Shown: in pieces, positions 49,908 through 60,456 of the stretch
Numbering within the stretch: position 1 is the stretch's first letter
Layout of the letters: each line of letters begins with the position of its first letter
DNA from: Yponomeuta sedellus
Lineage: Eukaryota; Arthropoda; Insecta; Lepidoptera; Yponomeutidae
Length of the DNA stretch: 64,000 nucleotides
Direction of reading: 5' to 3'
Assembly (NCBI GenBank): GCA_934045075.1
Contig: OW203751.1
Location: 9,247,321-9,311,320 of the forward strand
Translations under genes and position numbers: made by a program
Notes under the pieces: generated by a model
What the model saw: the letters and a program-made list of their open reading frames with translations, nothing else
The model's database searches: none
What the model was told of the DNA's origin: nothing

Positions 49908-52585
49908 CGTCCATGCGAGTTGCGACTTGGAACATCAACGGACTTCTCAGTAGCTCACAGGAAGTGGAATGTTTTCTGAACTTTAATAAAATTGATGTAC
50001 TCCTAATATCCGAAGCCCACATGAATTGCAGGTCCACATTGAAACTAAATGGCTATTGTATCAACTTCACACCACATCCAGATGGAAAATCTCATGCAGG
50101 GTCTGCGGTGATAATTAAGCAAAATATTAAGCACACACTTCTTGAGGCATATCAGGAAGAACACCTCCAGGCTACCTGTATCTCCTTAGATGATAAAAGT
50201 GACTCCATCACTCTCGCCGCAGTGTATTGTCCGCCAAAACACAAGATCACAGACACAATGTTTAACAACTTCTTCCAGACCCTAGGCAAACGATTCATAG
50301 CAGGGGGTGATTGGAATTCTAAACATGTGTACTGGGGCTCGCGCAACACGCTAACAAGGGGTAGAGAACTGAAAAAGTCTATGGACATAAACCGCCTTCT
50401 TCCACTGTCGACAGGAGAACCCACATACTGGCCCTCAGATCCAAAAAAGCTTCCCGATCTCCTGGACTTCTTCATCACAAAGGGCATTGGCTACCTATAC
50501 ACCAAGGTAGAGCCCAATCTAGATGGCTCATCGGATCACTCACCTGTTATCCTTACAGTCAGCACAAATGTTATAGTGATCGAAAAGCCCGAACGCTTGA
50601 CAAACAAGAAAACAGACTGGTCCAGCTTTAGAGATTATGTCAATGAACACTTGATCCTGAAATTGTCCCTTAACTCTGAAGATGAAATAGAAGACACCTG
50701 CAAGCATTTAACAAACACTATCCAAGTGGCCGCTTGGAAATGCACTCCACCAGATGATAATAAACATGACACACATTGTAATATTCCATTAGAAATCAAA
50801 CTTAAAATACAAGAGAAGCGCAGATTAAGAAGAGTTTGGCAAACTAGTCGCCATGCTTTAGATAAGACGGCGTTGAACAGTGCAATACAGGATCTAAAAC
50901 TTCTCATAGACGAACACAAAAATCAAACCCTAAAAACACATCTTGAAAGCCTCTCACCAATGTCAAAAGGTACACACTCACTCTGGAAAGCCACAAAAAA
51001 CTTTAAAAGACCCCAGCAGACACTTCCCCCCATAAGAACTGAAAATGGAGATTGGGCTCGAACAGACTCTGAAAAAGCGAAGACATTTGCCAATCACCTC
51101 GCAAAAACCTTTCAGCCTAACGAAGGGACTGATGAAACGGATATAAACGAAATTCTAAATCAACCATTTCAGCTTGACCTACCAGTTAGACCTGCATCGC
51201 CCAGAGAAATAAAGAAAATTATAACCAAACTATATCCTAGAAAGGCCCCAGGATTCGACCTAATAACTCCAAGAATCCTTAAAGAACTACCGAAAAAGGC
51301 CCTAGTCCTAATGACGTCAATATTTAACGCGACCCTCAGGAACAACTACTTCCCTGATCTATGGAAAATATCACAAATAAACATGGTGCATAAAACCGGT
51401 AAGCCAGCCAATGATGTGGCGTCGTATAGACCCATTAGCCTGTTGCCGGTCCTCTCAAAGCTGTGGGAGAAGATGTTTAGCACAAGGCTCAAATCTGCAC
51501 TAAGTTCTGTCGAAGCGATTCCAGACCACCAGTTTGGATTCCGGGAAGGTCACTCAACAGTGGAACAAGTACACAGAGTTTATCAAACAGTCAGAGAGTG
51601 TCTTGAAAATAAAAAGTACTGTTCAGCAGCTTTCCTAGACATTCAACAAGCATTTGATAGGGTTTGGCATAAGGGACTACTGTGTAAGGTCAAGACTATG
51701 CTGCCACATACATTCTACTTAATAATAGAATCATACCTCTCAAACAGACTATTTCAAGTTAAGCAAAGGGAAGCCAGGTCCCAACTTCTAGAGTGCGAAG
51801 CTGGTGTCCCACAGGGCTCAGTTCTCGGGCCGATCCTCTACAACATCTACACCGCTGACTTACCTCAGTCATTTGCCGCTGTCACGGCGACCTTTGCAGA
51901 CGACACTGCAATACTATCATGCAATGAAAACGCAAATGAAGCCTCAATCAACCTCCAGCTTCAACTTGACGAAACAGAGAAATGGCTAAGAAAGTGGAGA
52001 ATAAAAACCAGTACCGCAAAATCCACTCACATTACTTTTGCGTTACGAAGAGGTGACTGTCCACCTGTGAGCCTAGGTGGAGAAATTCTCCCACACAAAG
52101 ATAGTGTCAAATACCTCGGGTTCTACCTTGATCGTAGACTGACGTGGAAGCACCATGTCAAGGCTAAACGAAAGGAGCTGGACACTCGATTCAAGGAACT
52201 ACACTGGCTGTTGGGGCGGGGATCTCACCTGTCACTCTCCAACAAGCGTTTGGTCTACAATGCGATCTTAAAACCTATATGGACGTATGGATGCCAAATT
52301 TGGGGCTCTACAAGTCAATCAAATCTTCTCGTAATACAGCGTGCGCAAAATAAAATATTACGATCTATCTCCAACGCAGCGTGGTATACCAGGAATAATG
52401 AGATACATGAATACCTTGAGATCCCTACAGTGGTTGAGGAACTAAAATTGTATGGGCTTAGGTATAAAGAACGACTGGCCCATCACAAGAATCCACTGGC
52501 TGCTGCACTGCTTGATACCAGACACAATGTCAGGCGACTGAGGCGAAAACACGTCATTGATGACGAAGCTACTGAGGATGTATAG
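49904..52585 (+). CDS. Jockey-type ORF2: endonuclease and reverse transcriptase, intact
   Basis: 893 codons, no break. The ATG overlaps the ORF1 stop (ATGA at 49904-49907), suggesting coupled reinitiation. Apurinic-type endonuclease: TWNINGLL (about residue 8), ISEAHM (about 36), GGDWNSKH (about 130), SSDHSPV (about 205). Reverse transcriptase from about residue 430: SYRPISLLPVLSKLWEK, FGFREGHST, AFLDIQQAFDRVWH, GVPQGSVLGPILYNIYTADL and FADDTAIL (catalytic DD). A C-terminal domain with WTYGCQIWGS and RAQNKILR follows. Length and order are standard for Jockey elements. No RNase H. Confidence 0.93.
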   Translation: MTSMRVATWNINGLLSSSQEVECFLNFNKIDVLLISEAHMNCRSTLKLNGYCINFTPHPDGKSHAGSAVIIKQNIKHTLLEAYQEEHLQATCISLDDKSDSITLAAVYCPPKHKITDTMFNNFFQTLGKRFIAGGDWNSKHVYWGSRNTLTRGRELKKSMDINRLLPLSTGEPTYWPSDPKKLPDLLDFFITKGIGYLYTKVEPNLDGSSDHSPVILTVSTNVIVIEKPERLTNKKTDWSSFRDYVNEHLILKLSLNSEDEIEDTCKHLTNTIQVAAWKCTPPDDNKHDTHCNIPLEIKLKIQEKRRLRRVWQTSRHALDKTALNSAIQDLKLLIDEHKNQTLKTHLESLSPMSKGTHSLWKATKNFKRPQQTLPPIRTENGDWARTDSEKAKTFANHLAKTFQPNEGTDETDINEILNQPFQLDLPVRPASPREIKKIITKLYPRKAPGFDLITPRILKELPKKALVLMTSIFNATLRNNYFPDLWKISQINMVHKTGKPANDVASYRPISLLPVLSKLWEKMFSTRLKSALSSVEAIPDHQFGFREGHSTVEQVHRVYQTVRECLENKKYCSAAFLDIQQAFDRVWHKGLLCKVKTMLPHTFYLIIESYLSNRLFQVKQREARSQLLECEAGVPQGSVLGPILYNIYTADLPQSFAAVTATFADDTAILSCNENANEASINLQLQLDETEKWLRKWRIKTSTAKSTHITFALRRGDCPPVSLGGEILPHKDSVKYLGFYLDRRLTWKHHVKAKRKELDTRFKELHWLLGRGSHLSLSNKRLVYNAILKPIWTYGCQIWGSTSQSNLLVIQRAQNKILRSISNAAWYTRNNEIHEYLEIPTVVEELKLYGLRYKERLAHHKNPLAAALLDTRHNVRRLRRKHVIDDEATEDV

Positions 52586-52831
52586 TAAAAAATTCAATGA
52601 CTATACTCCTAACGCCAGATCTACCCAGAAACCATCTGATTATAGCCAAACATGGGCTGATGGCAGATACGGAGAAGAAAAAAAAAAAAAAAAAAATTAT
52701 ACGATTCGGCGGTACTCCCACATGGTAATTAAACCCGTACTCTCTCTGGGAACGGTGGACGGGGTGAAAACCAACGGGGAGGGCTTTTCCGAGCAGTAGG
52801 AATTGAGGCTACATAAAAAAATAAGTAAAAA

Positions 52832-53667
52832 TAATAGTTATTTGTTATACAAGAGTGCAAAGTTGCTTTTTAACCGCGTGTTCAATTTTGATGATCGAGC
52901 AAGCGAAGGATTCTAAAATTTTTTGATTCAAAATTAGAATCCTGAGCGTTAGCGAGGGAATCAAAAGAGCACGAGGTGAAAAATCTGTGCACTCGAGTGC
53001 AACACGTAACTTAAAAACCTATTTAGAGGCTAAAAAATTCACCCATGCCGGGATTCGAACCCGCAACCTCTGGCTATCCGTGCCAGCGCTCTACCAATTG
53101 AGCCAATGGGCGACTCACCGGCATCAGTGAAATTTCGAACCTCTTTACACTATTCTCTGTATTACGTACAGGCAATTGGTAGAGCGCTGGCACGGATAGC
53201 CAGAGGTTGCGGGTTCGAATCCCGGCATGGGTGAATTTTTTAGCCTCTAAATAGGTTTTTTAAATCTGTCCTTAGCACGGGTTAGTGCATTAAAAATAAA
53301 AATAGTATAAACACGTAACTTTTCATTCCACCTCAGTGAGGAAATGACTAAATGCAAAAAAAAAACGTTTACAATCACAAGATAGGTACACTTTTATTTC
53401 AGTTTAGGTATTAACTACATTATGATAGATAAGTATTACAGAATAATCTTTAAATTATAACAAAATAATACTGAGGTATAATTAAGAAAATTTTAAAGTA
53501 ACGTTGCTACAGTTATTTAAATTGAGTGTAATATTTGTTTAATTCACAAACTTAGTGCACACGATGTTCTAAATGCAATTTACTTTATCCTCTAGAGAAT
53601 AAAAAAGGCTTTTCCACTCATATATTGAAGATTAAAAATACTCTTTCCGAGATGGTGGGATGAAAAA
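52832..53667 (+). repeat. Family M repeat, split by a SINE A dimer
   Basis: TAGTTATTTGTTATACAAGA, GGGAATCAAAAGAGCACGAG, then (after the SINE) CATTCCACCTCAGTGAGGAA and CTTTCCGAGATGGTGGGATG. The second copy, at 62402-62975, is uninterrupted. About 540 bp without the insert; non-coding. Confidence 0.8.
53013..53309. mobile_element. Inverted dimer of SINE A in family M, 12-bp target duplication
   Basis: A minus-sense half (AAAACCTATTTAGAGGCTAA to the 5' body at GTATTACGTACAGGCA) joins a plus-sense half starting inside the A box (AATTGGTAGAGCGCTGGCAC) and ending with the tail. AACACGTAACTT at 53001-53012 and 53310-53321 flanks the dimer. The uninterrupted target is visible at about 62587-62600. 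Confidence 0.9.
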
Positions 53668-53684
53668 GAAATATCATCATCAAC

Positions 53685-54133
53685 CCCACCATCAACTCCA
53701 CTGAGGGGCGCGGGTCTCATCCCTGAGGAAGGTATAGGCCATATTCCACCACGGGGGCTAAGTTCGGATTGGTGGAGGCTTGCAAGACTAGTGGCTGATC
53801 TTACTGACAGAAGTTATCAAGCCCCCCTAGGGCCTCTGACTCGGCGTATCGACTGCCATATATCGACGGCAGCCGGCACCAACGGCTTACCGTGCCTTGC
53901 AAAGCACGAGAGCGCTCGGAAAAATGCCACCCGCACCTGGCCGCGCCTGTTGTTAGTGATCACATAAGTTTGCACATGTGTGGCACGGACATTTTATGTG
54001 ACAATAGTAACAAATGACCGTGCCACACATGTGCACACTTATGCGATCACTTGTTTGAACTACTGTCTGGCGCCGGCATAACACAAGCGATGGATTCCAA
54101 TCACTCGGTTCGACTAGGCCACGAGCGCTTCCG
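53685..54133 (+). repeat. Family B repeat, diverged, with a small insertion
   Basis: ATCAACTCCACTGAGGGGCG to AGGCCACGAGCGCTTCCGTA. 53957-54055 is foreign. Confidence 0.7.
53957..54055. mobile_element. 99-bp MITE-like palindrome
   Basis: AGTGATCACATAAGTTTGCA...TGTGTGGCACGGACATTT and its reverse complement (near-perfect arms of about 38 bp, loop about 20 bp) inside family B. Confidence 0.75.
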
Positions 54134-54171
54134 TATATGACATAAGACCCCTGAAATCCTACGCTTACACT

Positions 54172-54300
54172 GTTTTTTATTTATTTTTTATTTATTTATT
54201 TATTTATTTATTTCCATGTTTTAACTCCTAATACATAGGATCAAAAACATAAAATACATGCCAATTTGCGATAGTATGACTAACAAAGGTTCTAGAGGTA
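54172..54300 (-). repeat. (ATTT)n tract and retrotransposon 3' remnant
   Basis: About nine TTTA units, then TTTAACTCCTAATACATAGG. Looks like the tail of a minus-oriented retroposon; the body is not recognised. Confidence 0.5.
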
Positions 54301-54562
54301 CATAACAAATTAATAAAAGAACAGTGTAATAGTATGAAAAAAGGAAGGGAAACATAGTATGCTAAAAGCACTTGAAAACTTTAAAATACGGTTATATTTA
54401 CAGTTAAGTTATTTTATCGTAGTAGTGCCAATAGTAATGGTGACAGAATTTTTTAAATGCCATGAAATTTTTTTTATTCGCTACAAGGTCCTCATAATAA
54501 ACAGGACCAGCCCTGCCATTCAGCTTACACTGTTTCTCAGAGAGTTCAACCTTTATCTGCAG

Positions 54563-54677
54563 ATTCAGCAGCAAGTGGCGCAAGCGATCTACGTGCAGAC
54601 CATGCTCGCGATGCAGGCCGCCGCTTTCGGTGACAGCGATCAGCACCGCAGCATAGATCTCAGCTTGAAACAGAACG
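54563..54677 (+). CDS. Candidate exon 3 of the plus THAP gene
   Basis: One hundred and fifteen nt after a pyrimidine-rich tract and CTGCAG, ending AACG/GTGAGTG. Phase 0 in (matching exon 2) and 1 out. It encodes IQQQVAQAIYVQTMLAMQAA, then AFGDSDQHRSIDLSLKQN: helical, hydrophobic and Gln-rich, then acidic. Codon use is GC-rich like the other exons, unlike its surroundings. An alternative upstream acceptor at 54541 would lengthen it. Whether it belongs to this gene or to another downstream gene cannot be settled here. Confidence 0.5.
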
Positions 54678-55059
54678 GTGAGTGTGAATTTTTTTTTATT
54701 TACTTATTTCATTATAAACTCCGCCCTTACAGGTTTTCCACCCAATACAGCAGGTTAAATAAACATACCACGAAAAAGAAGAAAATCGACATTTAACATA
54801 AACAAACAATGCGAAATTAATCAAATTATTAAGATACACAATCAATTCATAAAACTTCATCAAATATTAAAAATACACATCGATTCACAAAAAATCATTC
54901 CACAATAAAAACAAATATTAAAAACCAGTTGCCCAATAACACAATACAAATTATTTAAATTAATTTCAATTTCATTTGGTAGATCATGCCTCAAATATTG
55001 TCTATCTACTAAGTAACAATGTCACCTCACCCTTGAATTTTGAGAGCGAGCATGTAAAT
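54678..55059. other. Intronic or intergenic AT-rich stretch
   Basis: No coding signal or shared repeat was seen. Confidence 0.45.
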
Positions 55060-55505
55060 ATATTGATACCTACTTGCTTTTTTTATCAACATAGACATAG
55101 ACATCATTTATTGGTAATTTTAATTACAAGTCAAAACTCCGTGGTACATAATAACAATCCAATTAAGAAATAGCAATCATATTTACAAATGTCAAAAAGA
55201 AAGTATTACATGATGATATTTTTAAAAAAGTATAATATAGACAAAAAAATAACAATAATACATATGTAGAGTAATTTACCTAATTATTATGCTAAATAAG
55301 TGTTAAAAAGCTACGATATTACGATACAATACGCTAAATCTTATAAGCTTCTCTGCTTAGTCACTTTTACAGACCAGGAATTCGTCGTACGAATAAAAAC
55401 ACCGCTCGATAAGCCATTTTTTTAAGTTTTTGTTTAAACACGTACTCACTGCTTGCGCTGGTAATTACCTCCGGAAGTTTGTTGTATACCTCCGGTTCAG
55501 GAGAC
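55060..55505 (-). pseudogene. Non-LTR retrotransposon 3' end (minus)
   Basis: The minus-strand frame at about 55500-55380 reads EVYNKLPEVITSA and VFKQKLKKMAYRAV, the usual ...YNxLP... C-terminus of a CR1-like ORF2. It is followed by a long 3' untranslated region ending at CATAGACATAGACATCATTT (55090). Confidence 0.6.
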
Positions 55506-55682
55506 CTCATATATCATTAATGTATTTAACTGTATTCATAAATTTCTTTCAGTACAATTTTGAGCTGGTCGTATACCATTACCATATTCATTTGTGTAAG
55601 TTTTTTGTTTGTGTATGTCAGTTAGTGAAAAGTATTTAGCACCTGTTTCATTCTGTATGCATATTACGTATTCTATTCTAAA

Positions 55683-55873
55683 AACCTAAAAACCCATGCC
55701 GGGATTCGAACCCGCGACCTCTGGCTATCCGTGCCAGCGCTCTGTCCAACTAAGATAATGGGCGACTCACCGGCATCAGTGAAATTTCGAACCTCTTTCC
55801 AATATTCTCTGTGTTACGTACAGTAAGTACAGTTACGGCATGGGTGGAATTTTTAGCCTCTAAATAGGATTTT
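55683..55873 (-). mobile_element. SINE A (minus) with inverted end
   Basis: CATGCCGGGATTCGAACCCG, AGTGAAATTTCGAACCTCTT, then at 55836 the plus-sense GGCATGGGTGGAATTTTTAG. A deleted inverted form. Confidence 0.7.
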
Positions 55874-56003
55874 AAAACTGTGTATATCATAGTTTATTTT
55901 GTCAGTTAGTGAAAACTATTCAAGTACCTGTTTCATTCTGTATGCATATTTACGTATTCTATTCTATATAACTATTACTCTATATTACATAATTATATAG
56001 TAT

Positions 56004-56148
56004 TGTCGCGGTCCTATCCCGAACCATCTAGAATAGAGCCTTCTGGAAGCCTATCGAATAGTCGCCGCATGCTGCGTTTTAGTAAACAATAAAACGCTGC
56101 AAGCAATAATGACTCGTATGTCCACTAGAGTAAGGTTCAAAACTCTTT
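56004..56148 (-). repeat. LTR 3' fragment (minus), family of the 62044 solo LTR
   Basis: On the minus strand it runs AGAGTTTTGAACCTTACTCT, then GTTTACTAAAACGCAGCATG, to TATCCCGAACC-complement and terminal GCGACA. It matches 62230-62373. It abuts the truncated integrase of the gypsy element, but its sequence differs from that element's own 5' LTR (60457-60995), apart from the GCGACA tip. Confidence 0.75.
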
Positions 56149-57889
56149 AAATGAGTAACTGTTCGAGCGACCTTGCCGGGGTTACCTTCGTGCTTTCATG
56201 TTCTGCCGTTCTGTAGGCCAGAAGAAATGGCGGTATGTATTTGTCCCAGTCTCTCTGGTGCCTGTCAACGACTTTTGCTAAATGTCTCTCAAGTGTTTGG
56301 TTAAATCTTTCTACCATGCCGTCAGATTGAGGATGATATGGGGTGGTCCTAGTCTTATGCATTCCCAATATTTTACAGAGTTCTTGAAATACTTGAGACT
56401 CAAAGTTCCTGCCTTGGTGGCGGGGATGACATTGTCGACGCCTTTACGGTGTTTGATGACGAAGTCAAACATCGAGAGACGTATACCCCAGCGAGCCAAT
56501 CTGCCTGTTGGATTATTTAGAGACAAGAACCATTTAAGAGCCGAATGATCTGTGTAAACAGTAAATGTTTTCCCATTTTCTACATAACAGCGCCAGTGCT
56601 CAAGAGTAACTAAGACAGCAAGTGTTTCTCTCTCTGTTATACTGTAGTTCTTCTCTGGCCCGGACAACGACTTACTCATATAGGCTATAGGCCGTTCAAT
56701 ACCATCTATCGTTTGCGTCAGCATTGCGCCTACGCCATAATTGCTGGCATCGGTATGAACTTCGAATGGAAGAGTGTAGTCGGGACAGGAGAGAACGGGA
56801 GCAGAGATGAGGCACTCCTTAAGCTTATTAAAAGCAGCGGCTGCTTCAGTGGTCCAAGAAAAGGGTGGCGCATTCTTTTTATTCGAAGTCAGCTTATTAA
56901 GGGGACCAGCTATAGTACTGAAGTTTGGCACAAAGCGGCGGTACCAGGTAGCAGTCCCGAGGAAGCGTTTAAGGTCTTTCCTACAAGTAGGGGTAGGGTA
57001 ATTTAAAATAGCTTCCACCTTCTCAGGATCTGTTCGCAAACCTTGTGCGTCCACCACGTAGCCCAAGTATTTAAGTTGGCTTCGAAAAAATTGGCACTTG
57101 TCAATATTAATTGTTAGGTCGGCCTGCTTCAACTTTTGAAGAACACTAAGAAGTAGTGAAACGTGCTCTTCAAAGGAGCTACTGACTGTAACAATGTCAT
57201 CCAAATAGCAGAAGGCTTTCAGGTCGAAGTCAGGACCAAACAGTTTATCCACCAGGCGCTGCTGAGTAGCAGGTGCGTTGGTTAGGCCAAACGCGGTAGT
57301 TTTAAAACGTAGAGTACCACGTCCTGGTACATAAAAAGCGGTTTTATCCCGGTCCTGCTCCGCAATAGGGATTTGCCAAAAGGCCTTAGAAAGGTCAATA
57401 GACGACATATACTTGGCATCTCTGAGGTTGTCGAGGATTTCGGAAATATAAGGAAGACTGTACGCGTCCTTCTTGGTGACTGAGTTCAGCTTCCTACTGT
57501 CAAGACAGAACCTAGGTTGACCGTTCTTCTTGTAAACAATAAGAACGGGCGAAGACCAGTCACTTTCGCAGGGTTCTACGACGTCCAGCTTCAGCATTTC
57601 GTCAACCTCTTGAGTAAGGATGCGCTGTTTTTCAGGTGACATGCGATAATACCTTTAGCGAATGGGAGGAGAATCACCAGTAGAAATGCAGTGGGCGATT
57701 AAAGAAGTCCTACCCAGTCCCTTGCGCTCCATTGAAATTTCTTTGAATTGCTCAACGAGGTTATCGGCAATGATACGCTGCTTGTCATCAAGATTGTTGT
57801 AGGAAGTTACATGTGTTTCAGTGACCTCAGATAGCATTGCTAAAGGCGTCAGATTAGTGCGAGTTATGTTTGTAGAGCCCAAGTATTTG
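56149..57889 (-). pseudogene. Gypsy pol: RT-RNase H with integrase remnant
   Basis: The frame continues from the insertion site at 57889 (protein start KYLGSTN after the duplication) to a TAA at 57656 within an otherwise conserved stretch, then 57654-56311. RT motifs: FCLDSRKLNSVT, SIDLSKAFWQIP, TAFGLTNAP and FCYLDDIVTVS (catalytic DD). RNase H: VHTDASNYGVGAML, ITERETLAVL and VYTDHSALKW. After the last RNase H motif (FVIKHRKGVDNV, about 56445) sequence is deleted with a frame change. Only the end of the integrase core remains (TRTTPYHPQSDGMVERFNQT, 56368-56300, including the catalytic Glu). The zinc-binding part and first Asp residues are gone. Confidence 0.88.
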
Positions 57890-58195
57890 TATTATTTGTA
57901 ATTCAGGCAGGCAGTTATAGAACTGGTGAAGCCTGTATCCAGATGTACATTTGTGTTTAACTCCTTCTCTGTTTTGTTTCCTTTAGATATTTATCCAGTT
58001 TGTTTTTAAACATATTAATGCTTGTGGCTGTCACTATTTCTTCAGGGAGTTTGTTCCATTCTTTAACTACTCTATTGGAGAGAAAGTTCTTGTGTGGGTT
58101 ATTATTTGATGAGGTCGTTTGTAGTTTCAAGCAGTGTCCTCTCAGATGGGTATTAGTGTTCCGCTCAAACATCACTTCGTCAAAGTTAAAAGTCA
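57890..58195 (-). mobile_element. Nested non-LTR retrotransposon 3' end in gypsy, 9-bp target duplication
   Basis: 306 bp on the minus strand. The coding tail RNTNTHLRGHCLKLQTTSSN, then NFLSNRVVKEWNKLPEEIVT and FKNKLDKYLKETKQ, is the conserved ORF2 C-terminus of a CR1/L2-like element. A 3' region ending AATTACAAATAATA follows. AAGTATTTG (plus sense) occurs at 57881-57889 and 58196-58204, so the edges are exact. The same 3' end is at 47363-47463. Confidence 0.9.
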
Positions 58196-58204
58196 AAGTA
58201 TTTG

Positions 58205-60039
58205 GGACATAACTCGAACTTACGCCAGAAGTCTATACCTAAAATCAAAGCAGTATCTACTTGTGGAACAACATGAGCCTTGATTAAATGGAAATTTCCT
58301 TTAAAAGTTATGGGTAAATTTAGATAGCCAATACTATTAATAGTTTGACCGCCAGCAGCAACGATTGAGATGCAGTCGTCTTGCTGTAAAGGAAGTTGAA
58401 AATTTTTGTGGCTATTTTTACCTAAAATTGTAACGGCAGCACCAGAATCAAGCAAGCCACAAACTTCTAAATTGTTGATTCTGATGTTAATATAGGGCCT
58501 TGTGTCATTTTCCGGCTTGAATTGCAGAACAGAAGTGACCCTATAATAAGTGCTGAAGTTCTTGATGAACTGTAACCAACGAGCCCACTCATGTTCGTCG
58601 AAATGGTTAGCCTTTGTACTGCAATTCCGCCTTCTTAGTTTTTTTGACAACGTAGGAGACGATTGACAGTCAGGGCAGTCGTGAAATTTAAATTCGGGAC
58701 GACCACAGCGGAAACAAACAATTTTCCTGTCAGCCTTGCAGTTTCTAAGTCCATGGGTGTCGACCCGGCAGCGGGGACAAAACTGCTTCCTCTGTTGTAG
58801 AGTGTGGACCGGCTTATGGGCACTATAGCCCGATTTAAAATTACCTGTTTGCTGTAAAGGAGCCCTATTCTGGTAATTTGTATAGGTAGGTTTAGAATTC
58901 TGGCCGTTTTGTTGCAAATTTTGATGTAAATTGTTTGGAAATGATTTGGAGTTGAATTTCCCTGGCTCAGAAGAACTATTATGAGCGTACGCAAAATCTG
59001 GTGCTAGTGTGTGTGAAGAAACCCTAGGTGGCTCACGAAATTGAGACAACCGTGATTGCACACATTCAAAATTCTTGCAAACTATTCTCAGTGACTCAAT
59101 GTCTTTGAAGTCTGGCGAGGATGTAAGCACTGTGGCATAAGTTGGGCGAATGTTGTGCAAAATAATTTCGAGCTTCTCCTCTTCAGGTAGTGGCTTCGTT
59201 AACCGAGAGAACATCCCTGACATGATGGAGAGATAAATTGTGATATTTTCCTTTTCGCCTTGTGTCCGCGCCCTTATTTCAGAAAGGAAACGATAATCAA
59301 AATCTGCGAGACTAAAGTCATCAATCAGCCGTTGGCAAACCTGATCCCACGTAGTAACTTGGTCCTGAATGCAGCGGAACCAATGCAGAGCGTCTCCAGT
59401 GAAGATATCGGTTGCAAACGCTATAACTTTAGATGGGCTAATATTGCGGGCCTTTATAAATTCAGTGACATGCTGAGCAAAAGCGCGGGCACAAGTCTTT
59501 CCATCATATCGCAGGCTAGAAAAATCGTTAGAAGAACCCCGATCGCAGGTGACGTGAATTTGTGGTAGTGGTACTGATGGTACATTAAGTGGTGTCTGAG
59601 CGGTTAGGGACTCGACATCGCCAACATGAATTGTGGCCAACGTGTCATTACACTTTTGGTAGCGGCCCATGGATTGTTCCAATGGCTCCAGCATTTCGGG
59701 GGAAGATGAGGCATCAATCCGATTGATCCTATGAAAAATACGGTTTGCTAAATTTTGTGCACGTTTGAGCATATTCAACTCAGGTTTGTTGGTGAGGTTC
59801 TTAACAAATTTGTCAAGCTTATCTAAACTAGCATCGACTGCGTCTACATCTTCCTGAACAGTGAAAGGGGAATATAGCACGTCCTCGGTTAGGTGAAGCT
59901 GACTCAGTTTAGCTATTTGCTTTCTAAGCTCATCGACTCTAGTGTCTGGAGTTGTGCCACGAATTGCAACTTCGTTAGTAAGCTCGGGCTTTTGCAGCGA
60001 AAGAAATTTAATAATGCGTGACATTTTGGTTATCGACAA
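58205..60039 (-). CDS. Gypsy gag with aspartic protease, interrupted at its 3' end
   Basis: Open from ATG (60039) to the insertion site. About 350 residues of Gag with coiled-coil-like N-terminus and a capsid-like region (ITIYLSIMSGMFSRL). A Gln/Asn-rich linker follows, then a nucleocapsid finger CPRCRVDTHGLRNC (CX2CX4HX4C) with a second, irregular finger (CFRCGRPEFKFHDC). The protease follows with LLDSGAAVTIL (active-site DSG, about 58440) and ALILGIDFW. The frame runs on for six residues into the nested element. Gag, protease and RT appear to have been one continuous frame. Confidence 0.85.
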
Positions 60040-60438
60040 AACAAAAAAAACGCTTTTAGTAAGTGTGAACAGATTTACCAGACCCTACAACTCCGTTCTG
60101 TTACAAAATCAGTTTGAAACAGACAGTTTTTAGTCATGCACTTAGATAAAAAGCAAAAAAAAGCGTTAAAAACCAAAAATGGCAAAATTAAAATAAATTG
60201 ATTATGCAACTAGCGTGTAGTGCGAAAGCAACAAAGTAAGTTTGATTTTACAATTAAACTATCGACATCGATAATTGTATCATAATTGTAAAATAAAAAT
60301 TTAAACATAGATTTCACACTACACTCCAGTTACCGAGTGCTGTAAAAAAACAAACAAAAGAACAAAAAAACATCTTTACAAAATACACGCACACAAAACA
60401 AACTACGTAACTAACCAAGAAATGACTGATCGTAAAAA

Positions 60439-60455
60439 CCACGTTGAGGGCGCCA
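60439..60455 (-). promoter_or_regulatory. Gypsy primer-binding site
   Basis: TGGCGCCCTCAACGTGG on the minus strand, one base after the LTR end. TGGCGCC is the usual start of such sites; the priming tRNA is not determined. Confidence 0.7.
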
Positions 60456-60456
60456 G

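Larger units (their letters stand above)
48226..52695 (+). mobile_element. Full-length Jockey-type non-LTR retrotransposon
   Basis: Bounded by ATTATACGATTCGGC at 48211-48225 and 52696-52710, an exact 15-bp target duplication, with an 18-19 nt poly(A) at 52679-52697. About 350 bp of 5' untranslated region, two ORFs and a 110-bp 3' region. A 13-bp hairpin with loop TGAG (48231-48260) is the first thing in the element. An exact duplication and an intact ORF2 indicate recent insertion. It lies in sense orientation in intron 2 of the plus THAP gene. Confidence 0.9.

Noticed and set aside
11640..53230. Many cloverleaf-like sequences with good A and B boxes that could be called tRNA genes
   Set aside because: They lack T33 in the anticodon loop or pairing in the acceptor stem, occur as repeated copies with the same SINE bodies, and are often in inverted pairs. 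They are SINE heads.
54404..54646. Minus-strand frame of 80 codons opposite candidate exon 3
   Set aside because: It is antisense to the plus-strand frame, which has a better acceptor, donor and phase fit; the minus frame has no splice or domain support.
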